NCBI RefSeq assembly: GCF_001005725.1
Contig: NZ_LBIC01000010.1
Location: 160,466-224,465 of the forward strand
Direction: 5' to 3'
From: Sphingobium chungbukense
GTDB taxonomy: Bacteria; Pseudomonadota; Alphaproteobacteria; Sphingomonadales; Sphingomonadaceae
Length of the DNA: 64,000 nt
Under the pieces are notes generated by a model. That model saw nothing but the letters and a program-made list of their open reading frames with translations, ran no database searches and had not been told where the DNA came from. Shown here one piece after another: positions 43,295-51,744 of this stretch; the first letter of the stretch is position 1; every line of letters begins with the position of its first letter. Made by a program: the position numbers and the translations under genes.

Positions 43295-43783
43295 ATGCCG
43301 AAAACAGTTACGATTCCTGCTGCCAAGGAAGGCGACGTCCTCTTCAACGTCGAGGAGAAGGTCTTTCCGGACCTGAAGGCCAACGAAGGCGATAAGGCCG
43401 TGGTCTTCATGCACACCGTGCCGTTCGAAGGCTCGGTCGGCTTCGTGAACATGCTGACGGCCACGCGCCTGCAGCGGAAGGGTTTCGAGCTGTCGTTCGT
43501 GCTCTACGGCCCCGGCGTGCTGATGGCGGCGGCGACGCGCGGCTATCCGGCGGTCGGCACCGAAGCTTTCCCCGGCAATCTCCAGTATAATCGCCAGCTC
43601 AAGACGCTGATGGACGAAGGCGCGAAGATCTATGCCTGCCGCTTCGCCATGGGCGCGCTCTACGGCATGCGCGAGGACGATCTGATCCCGGGCGTCATCC
43701 CGATCAATCCGCTCGACGTCCTCGACATCAACATCCAGGCGTGGCGCGATCGCGCGCTGGTATTCTCGACCTGGACGGTCTGA
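43295..43783 (+). CDS. MSMEG_0572/Sll0783 family protein (DsrE-like)
   Basis: A 162-aa protein. The ATG at 43295 follows AGGAGA. Family-specific segments are LFNVEEKVFPDLKA, HTVPFEGSVGFVNMLTATRL, LYGPGV and KIYACRFAMGALYGM with a conserved Cys (C115). This family is the first gene (nitB) of the Nit1 cluster linked to nitrilase and cyanide assimilation, and it was named from nitrogen-starvation induction in Synechocystis. Its fold resembles DsrE sulfur-carrier proteins. Here it stands without the nitrilase and is followed by an intrinsic terminator. Confidence 0.8.
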   Translation: MPKTVTIPAAKEGDVLFNVEEKVFPDLKANEGDKAVVFMHTVPFEGSVGFVNMLTATRLQRKGFELSFVLYGPGVLMAAATRGYPAVGTEAFPGNLQYNRQLKTLMDEGAKIYACRFAMGALYGMREDDLIPGVIPINPLDVLDINIQAWRDRALVFSTWTV

Positions 43784-43809
43784 TCCCACTCAGCGTTCAT
43801 ACGTTCTGG

Positions 43810-43843
43810 AGCAGCAAGCCCCACCAGGCTTGCTGCTTTTTAT
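43810..43843 (+). terminator. Rho-independent terminator after the Sll0783-like gene
   Basis: A perfect 11-bp stem AGCAGCAAGCC / GGCTTGCTGCT with loop CCACCA, followed by TTTTTATTT. It closes the three-gene unit starting at 41608. Confidence 0.9.
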
Positions 43844-43920
43844 TTGGATGGCGGAGGCTATTATAAGCGGAATCGTGGTTCCGCGCGCATAGCCGCGCCC
43901 ATTCGTAAGACGCCCGAGTA

Positions 43921-45336
43921 ATGACAAGACCAGACCAGGCTCCCGCAATCCGCCTGCCGAATGAAGTTCGCGTGATCAACGTCGGGCTCCCCCTCTTCGC
44001 AGATGCACTGCGCAATCAACACACCCCTGTCACCGATGTCGACTGGCGCATCCCGGCCGGCGGCGATGAGCAGCTGGTTGCCGCGCTCACCCGATTGCTG
44101 GGACCCAAGGCTGCCCGCATCGATGCGGCAAACGCACGGGTTCTCAACCGCCTTAACGCCAGTCCGATCGTCAGGACAGTGGAACGCGCGGGCGACGTCA
44201 TCGAAGGACTGGACGAACGCAGCCTCTTGCATTGCGGCCCGCCGATCACATGGGACGACATGATCGATCCGCTGCGGCGTTCGGCGACAGCGGCGATCGT
44301 CTCCGAAGGCTGGGCCGATGACGTCGAGGCGGCAGCGATGCTTGCCAGCTCGGGAGAAGTCACGTTCAAGCCGGCGAACGAGCACCGGACGGTCGTACCA
44401 ATGGCCACGATCCTGGGTCCTTCCGCTCCTGTCTATGTCGTCGAGAATCCGACCGGCGGCACGACCGCCTTCTCCAGCATCAATCAGGGTGCCGGCGATG
44501 CCCCGTGGTTCGGCGTCAACAACGACGCGGCGATCGAACGCCTGAACCTGATACGCGACGCCGTCGCGCCCGTGCTGGCCCATGCGCTGGCCCGGCACGG
44601 AGGAATCGACATCCTCTCTCTAGCGGCACAGGGCGTCACCATGGCCGACGATGTGCACATGCGCATCCAAGCCACCACCAATCTCCTGCTGCGCGATCTC
44701 CTGCCGGCTCTGGTGCGGTCGAGCCACCCCTTGACGGCGGTCGCCGCCGATTTCCTCTCCGGCAATCCACTGACGACACTGACGATGGCAATGGCAGCAG
44801 CAAAAACGCTGGTGGACGCGGCTGCGCAGGTCGAAGGTGCCAGCATCGTGACCACGATGGCTCGAAATGGTACCGGCTTCGGGATCAAGCTCGGCAACCA
44901 GCCCTGGGTCGTCAGCGAGGCGCAACCGATCAAGAGCGCGCTGTTCCGGCCAGGCTTTGGCCCGGACGTGGCCGCACCCGATATCGGCGACAGCGCGGTG
45001 CTCGAACTCATCGGGCTCGGCGCAGCGGTCGCCGGGAACACACCCGCAGCCGCGACATTCGTCGGCGGCCCAGCAGCAGCCCTCGAGATCACTGAGGACA
45101 TGCGATGCATCAGCGCCGGTGAGAGCGAACGCTTCCGAATGCCCTATCTAGGGGATCGACGAGCCCCGATGGGGCTCGATGTGCGCCGTATCGCGGAACT
45201 TTCGATCACGCCCGTCATCAGCACGGGAATCGTGCACGCAACCGACGGCATCGGCCAGATCGGCGCGGGCTTGGCGCGCGCTCCTCTTGCCTGCTTCGTC
45301 CAGGCCACCCTTGAACTGGACGAGAGGACCGCCTGA
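43921..45336 (+). CDS. allG: AllG/YlbE (DUF1116), oxamate carbamoyltransferase subunit
   Basis: A 471-aa protein of the DUF1116 family (E. coli YlbE). Recognisable parts are VINVGLPLFADAL at the N-terminus, LHCGPPITWDDM, NEHRTVVPMATILGPSAPV, GDAPWFGVNNDA and the C-terminal IGAGLARAPLACF. With AllF/FdrA and AllH it forms the oxamate carbamoyltransferase that converts oxalurate and phosphate to oxamate and carbamoyl phosphate in allantoin breakdown. The ribosome site at 43921 is weak. The stop is directly followed by allH. Confidence 0.85.
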   Translation: MTRPDQAPAIRLPNEVRVINVGLPLFADALRNQHTPVTDVDWRIPAGGDEQLVAALTRLLGPKAARIDAANARVLNRLNASPIVRTVERAGDVIEGLDERSLLHCGPPITWDDMIDPLRRSATAAIVSEGWADDVEAAAMLASSGEVTFKPANEHRTVVPMATILGPSAPVYVVENPTGGTTAFSSINQGAGDAPWFGVNNDAAIERLNLIRDAVAPVLAHALARHGGIDILSLAAQGVTMADDVHMRIQATTNLLLRDLLPALVRSSHPLTAVAADFLSGNPLTTLTMAMAAAKTLVDAAAQVEGASIVTTMARNGTGFGIKLGNQPWVVSEAQPIKSALFRPGFGPDVAAPDIGDSAVLELIGLGAAVAGNTPAAATFVGGPAAALEITEDMRCISAGESERFRMPYLGDRRAPMGLDVRRIAELSITPVISTGIVHATDGIGQIGAGLARAPLACFVQATLELDERTA

Positions 45337-46119
45337 GTGCCGACCTTGGTCCGCGCGATCCACGAGGGCCAGGCGTTGAGCGAGCTGCGCCACCAAGCCG
45401 CCGTAGATCCGTTACGAGGCAGGATCATCGGGCGGTTTACTAGCGGCTTTTACGCGCGCATTCGCGATCAGATCTTCGCGGCCGCCGGGCCGCTTATCTG
45501 GCCGGGTCCGATCCATTTGATCGCCGAGCAGGTGCCCGAGCTCGCAGCGGAGGCCGGGGAAGTATGGCTGACAGCCACACGCCTGCACTATCCCGGAGGA
45601 ACGGTCGATATCGCCTCGGCTGCTCCCTACACCCCGGCGATCCCTACCGCTGAGCAATTACGCGCCGCAGCGCCCCTCCTCGTACAATGGGCCGACATGG
45701 CGGGGCCGCCCGAGGATCTCGCAACGTGTTGGGAGCCGGTCCTGGCCGCTATCGACAACGAAGACATCGCCGGCGCCGCTCTGATTCTCCAAGGTCGCGG
45801 GATCGGCTTGACGCCATCGGGAGATGACGTGCTCGCGGGCCTCCTGCTATTCGCCCGATGGAGCGGCGTGCCACAGGCCGTGCTCACCCCGATCGCGGAG
45901 CGCGCCGAAACCTCCGACCTTAGCCGGGCTTTCCTGCGGTGGGCGGCGCGGGGTCAAAGCATAGCGCCGATCCACGCGCTCATTATCTCCTCCTCGTCGA
46001 GTGCGGAACGCAGCGAACGCTTCAATCGCGCTGCAAAGATCGTGTGCCAGGTGGGACACCGGTCAGGAGCGGCGCTGATGACCGGTCTGGGCATCGCCGC
46101 CCAATCCTGGGCGGCATAA
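45337..46119 (+). CDS. allH: AllH/YlbF (DUF2877), oxamate carbamoyltransferase subunit
   Basis: A 260-aa protein of the DUF2877 family (E. coli YlbF). The GTG start at 45337 touches the allG stop. The family signature GIGLTPSGDDVLAGLLLF is clear near residue 150, followed by LSRAFLRWAARGQ. It pairs with AllG in one transcript and faces the convergent glycosyltransferase-fdrA unit with a 43-base gap. Confidence 0.85.
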   Translation: MPTLVRAIHEGQALSELRHQAAVDPLRGRIIGRFTSGFYARIRDQIFAAAGPLIWPGPIHLIAEQVPELAAEAGEVWLTATRLHYPGGTVDIASAAPYTPAIPTAEQLRAAAPLLVQWADMAGPPEDLATCWEPVLAAIDNEDIAGAALILQGRGIGLTPSGDDVLAGLLLFARWSGVPQAVLTPIAERAETSDLSRAFLRWAARGQSIAPIHALIISSSSSAERSERFNRAAKIVCQVGHRSGAALMTGLGIAAQSWAA

Positions 46120-46162
46120 ACCTCACGCGCGACGTCCGTACCCGAAACTCATAGGGCCCTCT

Positions 46163-47389
46163 TCAGAGCTCCGCGCTTTCGGGAAGACTCCGCGGCGATC
46201 CTGCCTGCATCGCGCTCCATATCGCCTCATAGTGCTCAATATGCTGACGCGCGGTCCGGTCCCACCCATAGCCGGCCACCAGCGACGCCCCCGCAGCGCC
46301 GAGCCGGTTGCGCATATCGGGCTCATCCATCATGCGCGCCATACCGCTTGCGAGTGCATCGCTATCACCGGCTCGGGTGAGCAGCGCATTCTCGCCATCG
46401 GTCAGGAATTCGCGAAACACTTCAATGTCCGATGCCACGACGGGCAACCCCGCGCTGGCCGCCTCCATGATCACCAGCCCCCAGCCCTCGTTCACCGAAG
46501 GGAAGACGAAACTGTCAGCGACGGCCAGCCATTCGACCAGCTCGGTCTGGGCCACCGTCCGCAACTGGACAACATCGCGCTCGAGCTCAAGTCCGAGCCC
46601 CGGCAAAGCCGCAATCACCTCTTCGCGATAGGCGGAATAGTCCTGAAAGCTATGCCCCCCGATGATCGCGAGCACGGGTGCGACCCGACGGCTCGCCTTA
46701 AGTTTTGCCAACGCCTCGACGAGAAACATGCTGCCCTTGCGAGGCTCAATGCCGCCGATGGTGAGGAACAGGAAACGATCCTCTGCCCCCACCTTTCGCC
46801 GCAACTCCCTCTGCCGGTCAGCATCGAGCTTGCAGCGAAAATTGTCCGGCCAGACTCCGTTCGTGACGATATCCGCCTCCACGCCATAGTCGACCCGCAA
46901 ATTATCCTGCCAGAGCTTGCTCACCACCAGCACATGGTCTGGCTCGAGGATCGCTTGGCGCTGGCATTCGATCAGGGCTTCGGTCGTGAAATCATCGACA
47001 TGATGCACCGTGCGGACCAGCCGGAAGGGAGCGCCGGCGTCGCGAATTCGGGCGGCCGCGCGCGCGGAGATACAGTCCTGGCTGTGAACGATGTCGAAGC
47101 GGTCGCGCATCTGCTCCAGACCGCGCTCCAACGTATCGATCCAGCTGAACACCCGCGCTTCGAGCGTATCCTTCACCTCGGGCGGCCGGATATATTCGAC
47201 CGGAACGCTAACCTCCCGAAACAGCGAACCGGCCTCCCCCATCGCCACCACCGTTACATCGACACCTTGCGCCTGCAACGACTCAGCCAGCTCCAGCGTA
47301 TGCACCACGCCTCCGCGCGGCTTGGTCGAATAAGTGGTGAGTGCCACGCGCGGAGTGGATGCGGGCGATTGGGGGGAGGCTGGGGACAT
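46163..47389 (-). CDS. MSMEG_0565-type GT4 glycosyltransferase
   Basis: A 408-aa GT-B glycosyltransferase of family GT4. The ATG at 47389 precedes ALTTYSTKPRGGVVHTLELA, the N-terminal signature of the MSMEG_0565 family. The C-terminal half has FLTIGGIEPRKG and the E-x7-E motif NEGWGLVIMEAASAGLPVV. Members are conserved in Nit1/MSMEG_0565-0572 loci, where their product is unknown. It lies 28 bases after fdrA on the same strand, so it is probably co-transcribed with it. Confidence 0.82.
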   Translation of the reverse strand: MSPASPQSPASTPRVALTTYSTKPRGGVVHTLELAESLQAQGVDVTVVAMGEAGSLFREVSVPVEYIRPPEVKDTLEARVFSWIDTLERGLEQMRDRFDIVHSQDCISARAAARIRDAGAPFRLVRTVHHVDDFTTEALIECQRQAILEPDHVLVVSKLWQDNLRVDYGVEADIVTNGVWPDNFRCKLDADRQRELRRKVGAEDRFLFLTIGGIEPRKGSMFLVEALAKLKASRRVAPVLAIIGGHSFQDYSAYREEVIAALPGLGLELERDVVQLRTVAQTELVEWLAVADSFVFPSVNEGWGLVIMEAASAGLPVVASDIEVFREFLTDGENALLTRAGDSDALASGMARMMDEPDMRNRLGAAGASLVAGYGWDRTARQHIEHYEAIWSAMQAGSPRSLPESAEL

Positions 47390-47417
47390 GGTGATAGGGT
47401 CCGTTTGAAGGATGGGG

Positions 47418-48950
47418 TCAGGAAATCGCGGCGCGCGTCTGGAACGCGACGGCTGGATTGCGAAGGACGATGGCAGTCGCGATATAGGCCGCACGCGCGT
47501 TGCTCGGCGCGATAATGCATCCCGCGAGTTCCAACTGACGGCGCTGTTTCATCACGTCCTGCGGATCCGCCGGCGTGCCGACGATACGAACCACGACCAT
47601 GGCCCCGGATTCGACGATCCTGGCGGCAGCGGGCGCCAATATACTTGCGGGGTCCGGATGCGCTCCTTCGCCGATCACGACGTCGAACAGGACGACAGCG
47701 ACCGAACGATCGCGGGCCTGCTCGAGCAACAGCGCCGAGCGGGCGGCAACATCGATCATCGGATGAGGCCGCCCTCGGGTGTGCTCCTCGTCCCCCAGAT
47801 CGAGAAACACATGGGCCTGCCGATCCGATAGCTCCGCCTGCCTGTGCTCGATCGGCGTCAGGTAACGCGACGCGATGAAGGCCGCCTCTTCGCAGAGCGT
47901 GCCGCCGCTGAACAATCCAACCAGACGGGTGCGATGGTCAGACAATCGAGTGATCGCCCCCTCGACCTGCGCCATCAATTCGCCATCGGCCAGCTCTGAG
48001 AGCGCTGCTCCAAGCAGATCGGCAAGCGCGACCGCTGCCTGCTCAAACGTCGTATAGACCCGGTCATGGGACAGCAGGGGCGTATCCTGCATTCCCAGGA
48101 GGACGGCCACGATCGGCTTGCGCGCTCGATCGAGAAGCGACGCCGCCAGGTCCGGATCCGCGTGCTTCGAGACGAGAGCGATCGCGGTGGTCGCCTCGTC
48201 ATCCTCGAACGCATCGAGGGCCATGGCGGCCGACAGACCCCCGATCTCGGCGGTCAGGTCATTGCCGCCGACGCCGATGGCGCTCGACGTCCCGATCCCC
48301 ATCTGGTCGAGAAGGCACATGAGTTCCTGAGTGCCCGTTCCGGATGCCGCAACGATGCCGACGGGCCCCGATCGGACATGATTGGCGAACCCCAAGCCGA
48401 CACCGCGGAGCTGGGCAGTTCCTGCGCTCGGCCCCATGACGATCAGACCAAGTGCCTGCCCGCGCTCCTTGAGCTGGCGCTCCTCGGCAAGCGAGACGCC
48501 ATCGCTGAACAGCACCACATGTAGCCCAGCCGACAAGGCCTTGTGCGCCTCGAGCGCCGCATAGGGACCCGGAACGGAGATCAGCGCAACATTGGCAGCC
48601 GGATCCTCACGCAATGCCGTCCTGAGATCCTTCGCGGCCGTGCCGGATGCGCCGACTTCCTGTTGATTGACAGCGAACAGGCTGGCCTCGGCTCGCGTCA
48701 GGGCTCGCTGCGCCCCAGGCCCATCTTCGGCCCGAACGGCCAGGATAAGGTCATTGGCTCGTGCATCAAGGTCGGCGACCGCGAAACCCTCCGCCTCCAA
48801 TTGCCGGAGATTAGCCGGCGTAGCCATGAACACCCCAGCCCACTCCACGCCGCCCGCCTCCAGCATCGCGCGCGTGGCTGCCATCTGCCGGACGCTGTCC
48901 TTGTAGGTACCCCGATGAACGGTGAGATGGTGGTTCAGGGCTGGCGCCAT
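47418..48950 (-). CDS. allF: FdrA/AllF, acyl-CoA-synthetase-like oxamate carbamoyltransferase subunit
   Basis: A 510-aa protein like E. coli FdrA, built on a succinyl-CoA-ligase-type fold. Motifs are HRGTYKDSVRQM, the segment FMATPANLRQLE, VMGPSAGTAQLRGVGLGFAN, GIVAASGTGTQELMCLL, LFSGGTLCEEAA and RGRPHPMID. The ATG at 48950 fits the family N-terminus, and a TTG at 49016 is also possible. AllG and AllH are on the opposite strand 1.3 kb away. No carbamate kinase (AllK) is in the window. Confidence 0.85.
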   Translation of the reverse strand: MAPALNHHLTVHRGTYKDSVRQMAATRAMLEAGGVEWAGVFMATPANLRQLEAEGFAVADLDARANDLILAVRAEDGPGAQRALTRAEASLFAVNQQEVGASGTAAKDLRTALREDPAANVALISVPGPYAALEAHKALSAGLHVVLFSDGVSLAEERQLKERGQALGLIVMGPSAGTAQLRGVGLGFANHVRSGPVGIVAASGTGTQELMCLLDQMGIGTSSAIGVGGNDLTAEIGGLSAAMALDAFEDDEATTAIALVSKHADPDLAASLLDRARKPIVAVLLGMQDTPLLSHDRVYTTFEQAAVALADLLGAALSELADGELMAQVEGAITRLSDHRTRLVGLFSGGTLCEEAAFIASRYLTPIEHRQAELSDRQAHVFLDLGDEEHTRGRPHPMIDVAARSALLLEQARDRSVAVVLFDVVIGEGAHPDPASILAPAAARIVESGAMVVVRIVGTPADPQDVMKQRRQLELAGCIIAPSNARAAYIATAIVLRNPAVAFQTRAAIS

Positions 48951-49380
48951 CACGAGCGCCGGACGGAGGTTGAGTTGATAGTCACGGCAACGAAGCGCCT
49001 CGCCTTTTCTTGCCAACCGGAATGTCGCCGTATCGGCGCCTCTCCGCCGGCGCTATGCGCTCCGACATGCGGAACGTGTCCTATAGTGATTTCTTTTTTT
49101 CCTATGCGATACTATGAGGCTATGTCAAACGACCGCTAGGGGTGACTACACGAAAGTGACGTATCTGCACGCTAAGGGCGAACAAATCCGGTACGATGCC
49201 AGCAGATGCTATTCGCAGGCTTTCCTGCCCCTTTTATGTGGTGCCGCCCTACGGGCGCCGATATGGGAGGGCGGCAATCCGATTGACCAACGATCGAGGT
49301 AGAACCCTGCTCGCCAAATAGGCGTCACCTCAAGGTTTGTGCGCCAGACAACGATTTGGCGGACATAATGAGAACACTGG
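48951..49380. other. Non-coding stretch between fdrA and Tn3 debris
   Basis: About 430 bases. It should hold the fdrA promoter. On the minus strand an ACTATAGG -10-like element near 49080-49090 follows an A-run. Small frames on both strands have no ribosome site or recognisable content. The right end adjoins the stop of the broken Tn3 transposase. Confidence 0.35.
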
Positions 49381-50100
49381 CTATGCCACGAGTTTGAGGC
49401 GGGCCATGGGATCGTTGAGGGTGCGGAACTCGCCAGGGGAGAGCCGGTTTGCCCTTTGCCACAGATAGTCGCCGGTCAAACTGATATGCACCCAGCCCAT
49501 CGGCGAGAGATGGGCAAGCAGCGCATCATCGAAGGTGCCGCCGGATGATTGGAGATGCTGGGCGGCCCTGTCCATATAGACGGTGTTCCAGTAAGAAATC
49601 GCCGCGATCAGCAGATTGAGGCCCGATGCCCGATATTCCTGATTCTCGATCGAGCGATCGGTGAACCGCCCCTGTCGGTTGGTGTAGATCGCGGCGGCAA
49701 GGGTATGACGTGCTTCGCCTTTATTGAGGCCGGCCTGGCAGGCGCGACGCACGTCGGGCTGTTCAAGCCAGTCGAGCGCAAATAACGTCCGCTCGATGCG
49801 GCCGAGTTCGGCCAGCGCAAAATCCAGCCTGTTCTGGCGCTTGTAGGCGGCCAGCTTGCGCAGGATCGCGGAGGGCGCAACGGCTCCTTCCTTAATGGAG
49901 GCGACGATCCTGACGATGTCATCCCAATCGGCTTCGATCGCCGCCGTCTTGATCGTGCGGCCCATGAGGCTTTCGATGCCTTTGTAGGTCGAAGGCGCGG
50001 CGATCGAGCCGAGTTTCCGGTCGGCGATGTCGCGCAGACGGGGCACGAACCGGAAGCCGAGAAGATGGCAAAGGGCAAAGAGGGGGCGTTTGCGGGAGGG
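49381..50100 (-). pseudogene. tnpA: Tn3-family transposase, C-terminal remnant
   Basis: About 240 C-terminal codons of a Tn3-type DDE transposase (full length about 980). Readable parts are LFALCHLLGFRFVPRLRDIA, RKLAAYKRQNRLDFALAELG, ISYWNTVYMDRAAQHLQ and LSPMGWVHISLTGDYLWQ, the classic Tn3 tail. In-frame sequence ends near 50100, with a stop at about 50110. The N-terminal three quarters have been deleted next to the GNAT gene. Confidence 0.85.
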
Positions 50101-50145
50101 GGCGGAATCCTACGCCAAGCTCGCCCAGATAGCCGGCGCGAGATC

Positions 50146-50676
50146 TTACTTGTTGCTGCCTTCTACGGTCGCGCCAGAAAGGCGACGGCTCAGTTCTATC
50201 CGGCGATGGCTACGCATTTTGAAGGTGTCTGGCCCAACGCGCCGATACTCAATGAAGCCGAGAGAACGCCAAAATCGCTCTGCCGCTTCATTCGCTTCCA
50301 GCACGGCCAACCGAATCTCTGTGGCACCTCTCGCAGCGGCCCAGCTTTCGACCGTCGAGTAAATTGAGCGTCCGACGCCACGACCACGCTGTGCGGCATC
50401 TACGATCATGAAGCCGAGATACCATGTGCCATCACGCGGATAATCGCGGAGGATGGCCGCGATTGCATATAGGCCGCCAGGCCCCTTCCATCCCAGGACA
50501 GCTTGATTGTGGGCGCTCTTTTCGGGCGGCACATCGGAGAAAAGCTCGCGAGCATCGTCCAGCGTGGGCGCGGCCCCGTCCTGCAACAGGAAATAGTCGC
50601 TGCAACGGTTGTACAGGTCTGCAACGTCTGCGGCGTCCGCTTGGGTAAGTTTGATCGGGGCTCCCGTCATCATCAT
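50146..50676 (-). CDS. GNAT acetyltransferase riding in the Tn3 remnant
   Basis: A 176-aa Gcn5-related N-acetyltransferase. The acetyl-CoA motif A reads DAAQRGRGVGRSIYSTV and motif B is NEAAERFWRSLGFIEYR. The ATG at 50676 overlaps the stop of the resolvase relic (ATGA), so it was read from the resolvase message. Its 3' end meets the transposase relic. The substrate is unknown: antibiotic or small amine acetylation are options. It appears intact. Confidence 0.82.
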   Translation of the reverse strand: MMMTGAPIKLTQADAADVADLYNRCSDYFLLQDGAAPTLDDARELFSDVPPEKSAHNQAVLGWKGPGGLYAIAAILRDYPRDGTWYLGFMIVDAAQRGRGVGRSIYSTVESWAAARGATEIRLAVLEANEAAERFWRSLGFIEYRRVGPDTFKMRSHRRIELSRRLSGATVEGSNK

Positions 50677-51676
50677 CGCGTTTTGGCAGCAAGCACGCGC
50701 TGACCGTAATCCCGGAGTTCCCCGTTGGGACCGACATAGCGGTAGAGAGTGACGCGCTCGATCCCGAGTTCCTTGCAGAGGTCGGAAACGGACGTGTCGC
50801 GTTGGGCCATAGCAGCCTGAGCGAGCCGCACCTGGGCCTTGGAGAGGGCGAACTTGCGGCCACCCTTGCGTCCCCGCGCGCGGGCAGCGGCCAGGCCAGC
50901 CATGGTGCGCTCGCGGCGGCTGCTGCGAAATGGTGGTTGAGCATGCCCATGGCCTCCGTCAGCGCCGAGGGCCCAATGCCAAAAGCTCTCTCCACAAGGC
51001 GCACCTCGCCCCTGATGCCGGGCTGCAGGCACCAGGGGCGAGCCTGTCCTTTGCGCAGGGCTCGCATGACTTCGAATCCCTTGATCGTGGCATAGGCCGT
51101 GGGGATCGATTTGAAACCGCGCACCGGCTTGATCAGTATCTTGAGCTTTCCGTGATCGGCCTCGATCACGTTATTGAGATACTTCACCTGCCGGTGGGCC
51201 GTCTCCCGGTCCAGCTTTCCTTCGCGCTTCAATTCGGTGATCGCTGCACCATAGCTCGGCGCTTTGTCGGTATTGAGCGTGGCAGGCTTTTCCCAGTGCT
51301 TCAGGCCTCGCAGGGCCTTGCCCAGGAACCGCTTCGCTGCCTTGGCGCTGCGGGTCGGCGACAGGTAGAAATCGATCGTGTCGCCCCGCTTGTCGACTGC
51401 CCGGTACAGGTAGGTCCACTTGCCCCGCACCTTGACGTAGGTTTCATCCAGGCGCCAGCTCGGATCAAAGCCACGCCGCCAGAACCAGCGCAGCCGCTTC
51501 TCCATCTCCGGGGCGTAGCACTGGACCCAGCGATAGATCGTCGTATGGTCGACCGAAATGCCGCGTTCCGCCAGCATTTCCTCAAGGTCGCGATAGCTGA
51601 TCGGATAGCGACAATACCAGCGCACCGCCCACAGGATCACATCACCCTGGAAATGGCGCCACTTGAAATCCGTCAT
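50432..51676 (-). CDS. tnpA6100: IS6100 transposase with read-through tail
   Basis: Residues 1-254 are an IS6-family DDE transposase (MTDFKWRHFQGDVILW, DETYVKVRGKWTYLYRAVD with catalytic Asp, TLNTDKAP, VIEADHGKLK). The native stop codon was lost with the right end. The frame therefore continues about 160 codons through the resolvase relic and GNAT gene in the wrong phase (Pro/Arg-rich nonsense). An upstream start at 51712 (MSMLGGDW) gives the 264-aa form usually listed. Function is doubtful because the partner repeat is missing. Confidence 0.85.
   Translation of the reverse strand: MTDFKWRHFQGDVILWAVRWYCRYPISYRDLEEMLAERGISVDHTTIYRWVQCYAPEMEKRLRWFWRRGFDPSWRLDETYVKVRGKWTYLYRAVDKRGDTIDFYLSPTRSAKAAKRFLGKALRGLKHWEKPATLNTDKAPSYGAAITELKREGKLDRETAHRQVKYLNNVIEADHGKLKILIKPVRGFKSIPTAYATIKGFEVMRALRKGQARPWCLQPGIRGEVRLVERAFGIGPSALTEAMGMLNHHFAAAAASAPWLAWPLPARGDARVAASSPSPRPRCGSLRLLWPNATRPFPTSARNSGSSASLSTAMSVPTGNSGITVSACLLPKRDDDDGSPDQTYPSGRRRRCRPVQPLQRLFPVAGRGRAHAGRCSRAFLRCAARKERPQSSCPGMEGAWRPICNRGHPPRLSA
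50673..50920 (-). pseudogene. tnpR: Tn3 resolvase, C-terminal relic
   Basis: About 80 codons: RERTMAGLAAARARGRKGGR, then a helix-turn-helix DTSVSDLCKELGIERVTLYR and the tail GQRVLAAKTR. This is the C-terminal DNA-binding domain of a serine resolvase. The catalytic domain is missing, replaced by the IS6100 remnant at about 50920. Confidence 0.8.
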
Positions 51677-51736
51677 CGTTCCGTCCGTCCAATCTCCGCC
51701 AAGCATGCTCAAGCTTCACGATTTTTGCAACAGAGC
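50915..51736 (-). mobile_element. IS6100 (IS6 family), right end deleted
   Basis: The left terminal repeat GGCTCTGTTGCAAA is present (complement at 51723-51736) and the transposase matches IS6100 throughout. The element should be about 880 bp. Here it stops after about 820 bp, at the last codons of the transposase, and the second repeat is absent. It is fused to the resolvase relic. The intact end interrupts the region just upstream of the DUF305 gene. Confidence 0.9.
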
Positions 51737-51744
51737 CCCTGGTC

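Noticed and set aside
49333..49372. Possible Tn3 terminal repeat beside the transposase remnant at 49381
   Set aside because: Only the ACATAA end and a GGTTTG start resemble known repeats, and the GGGG terminus is absent. Too weak to annotate.
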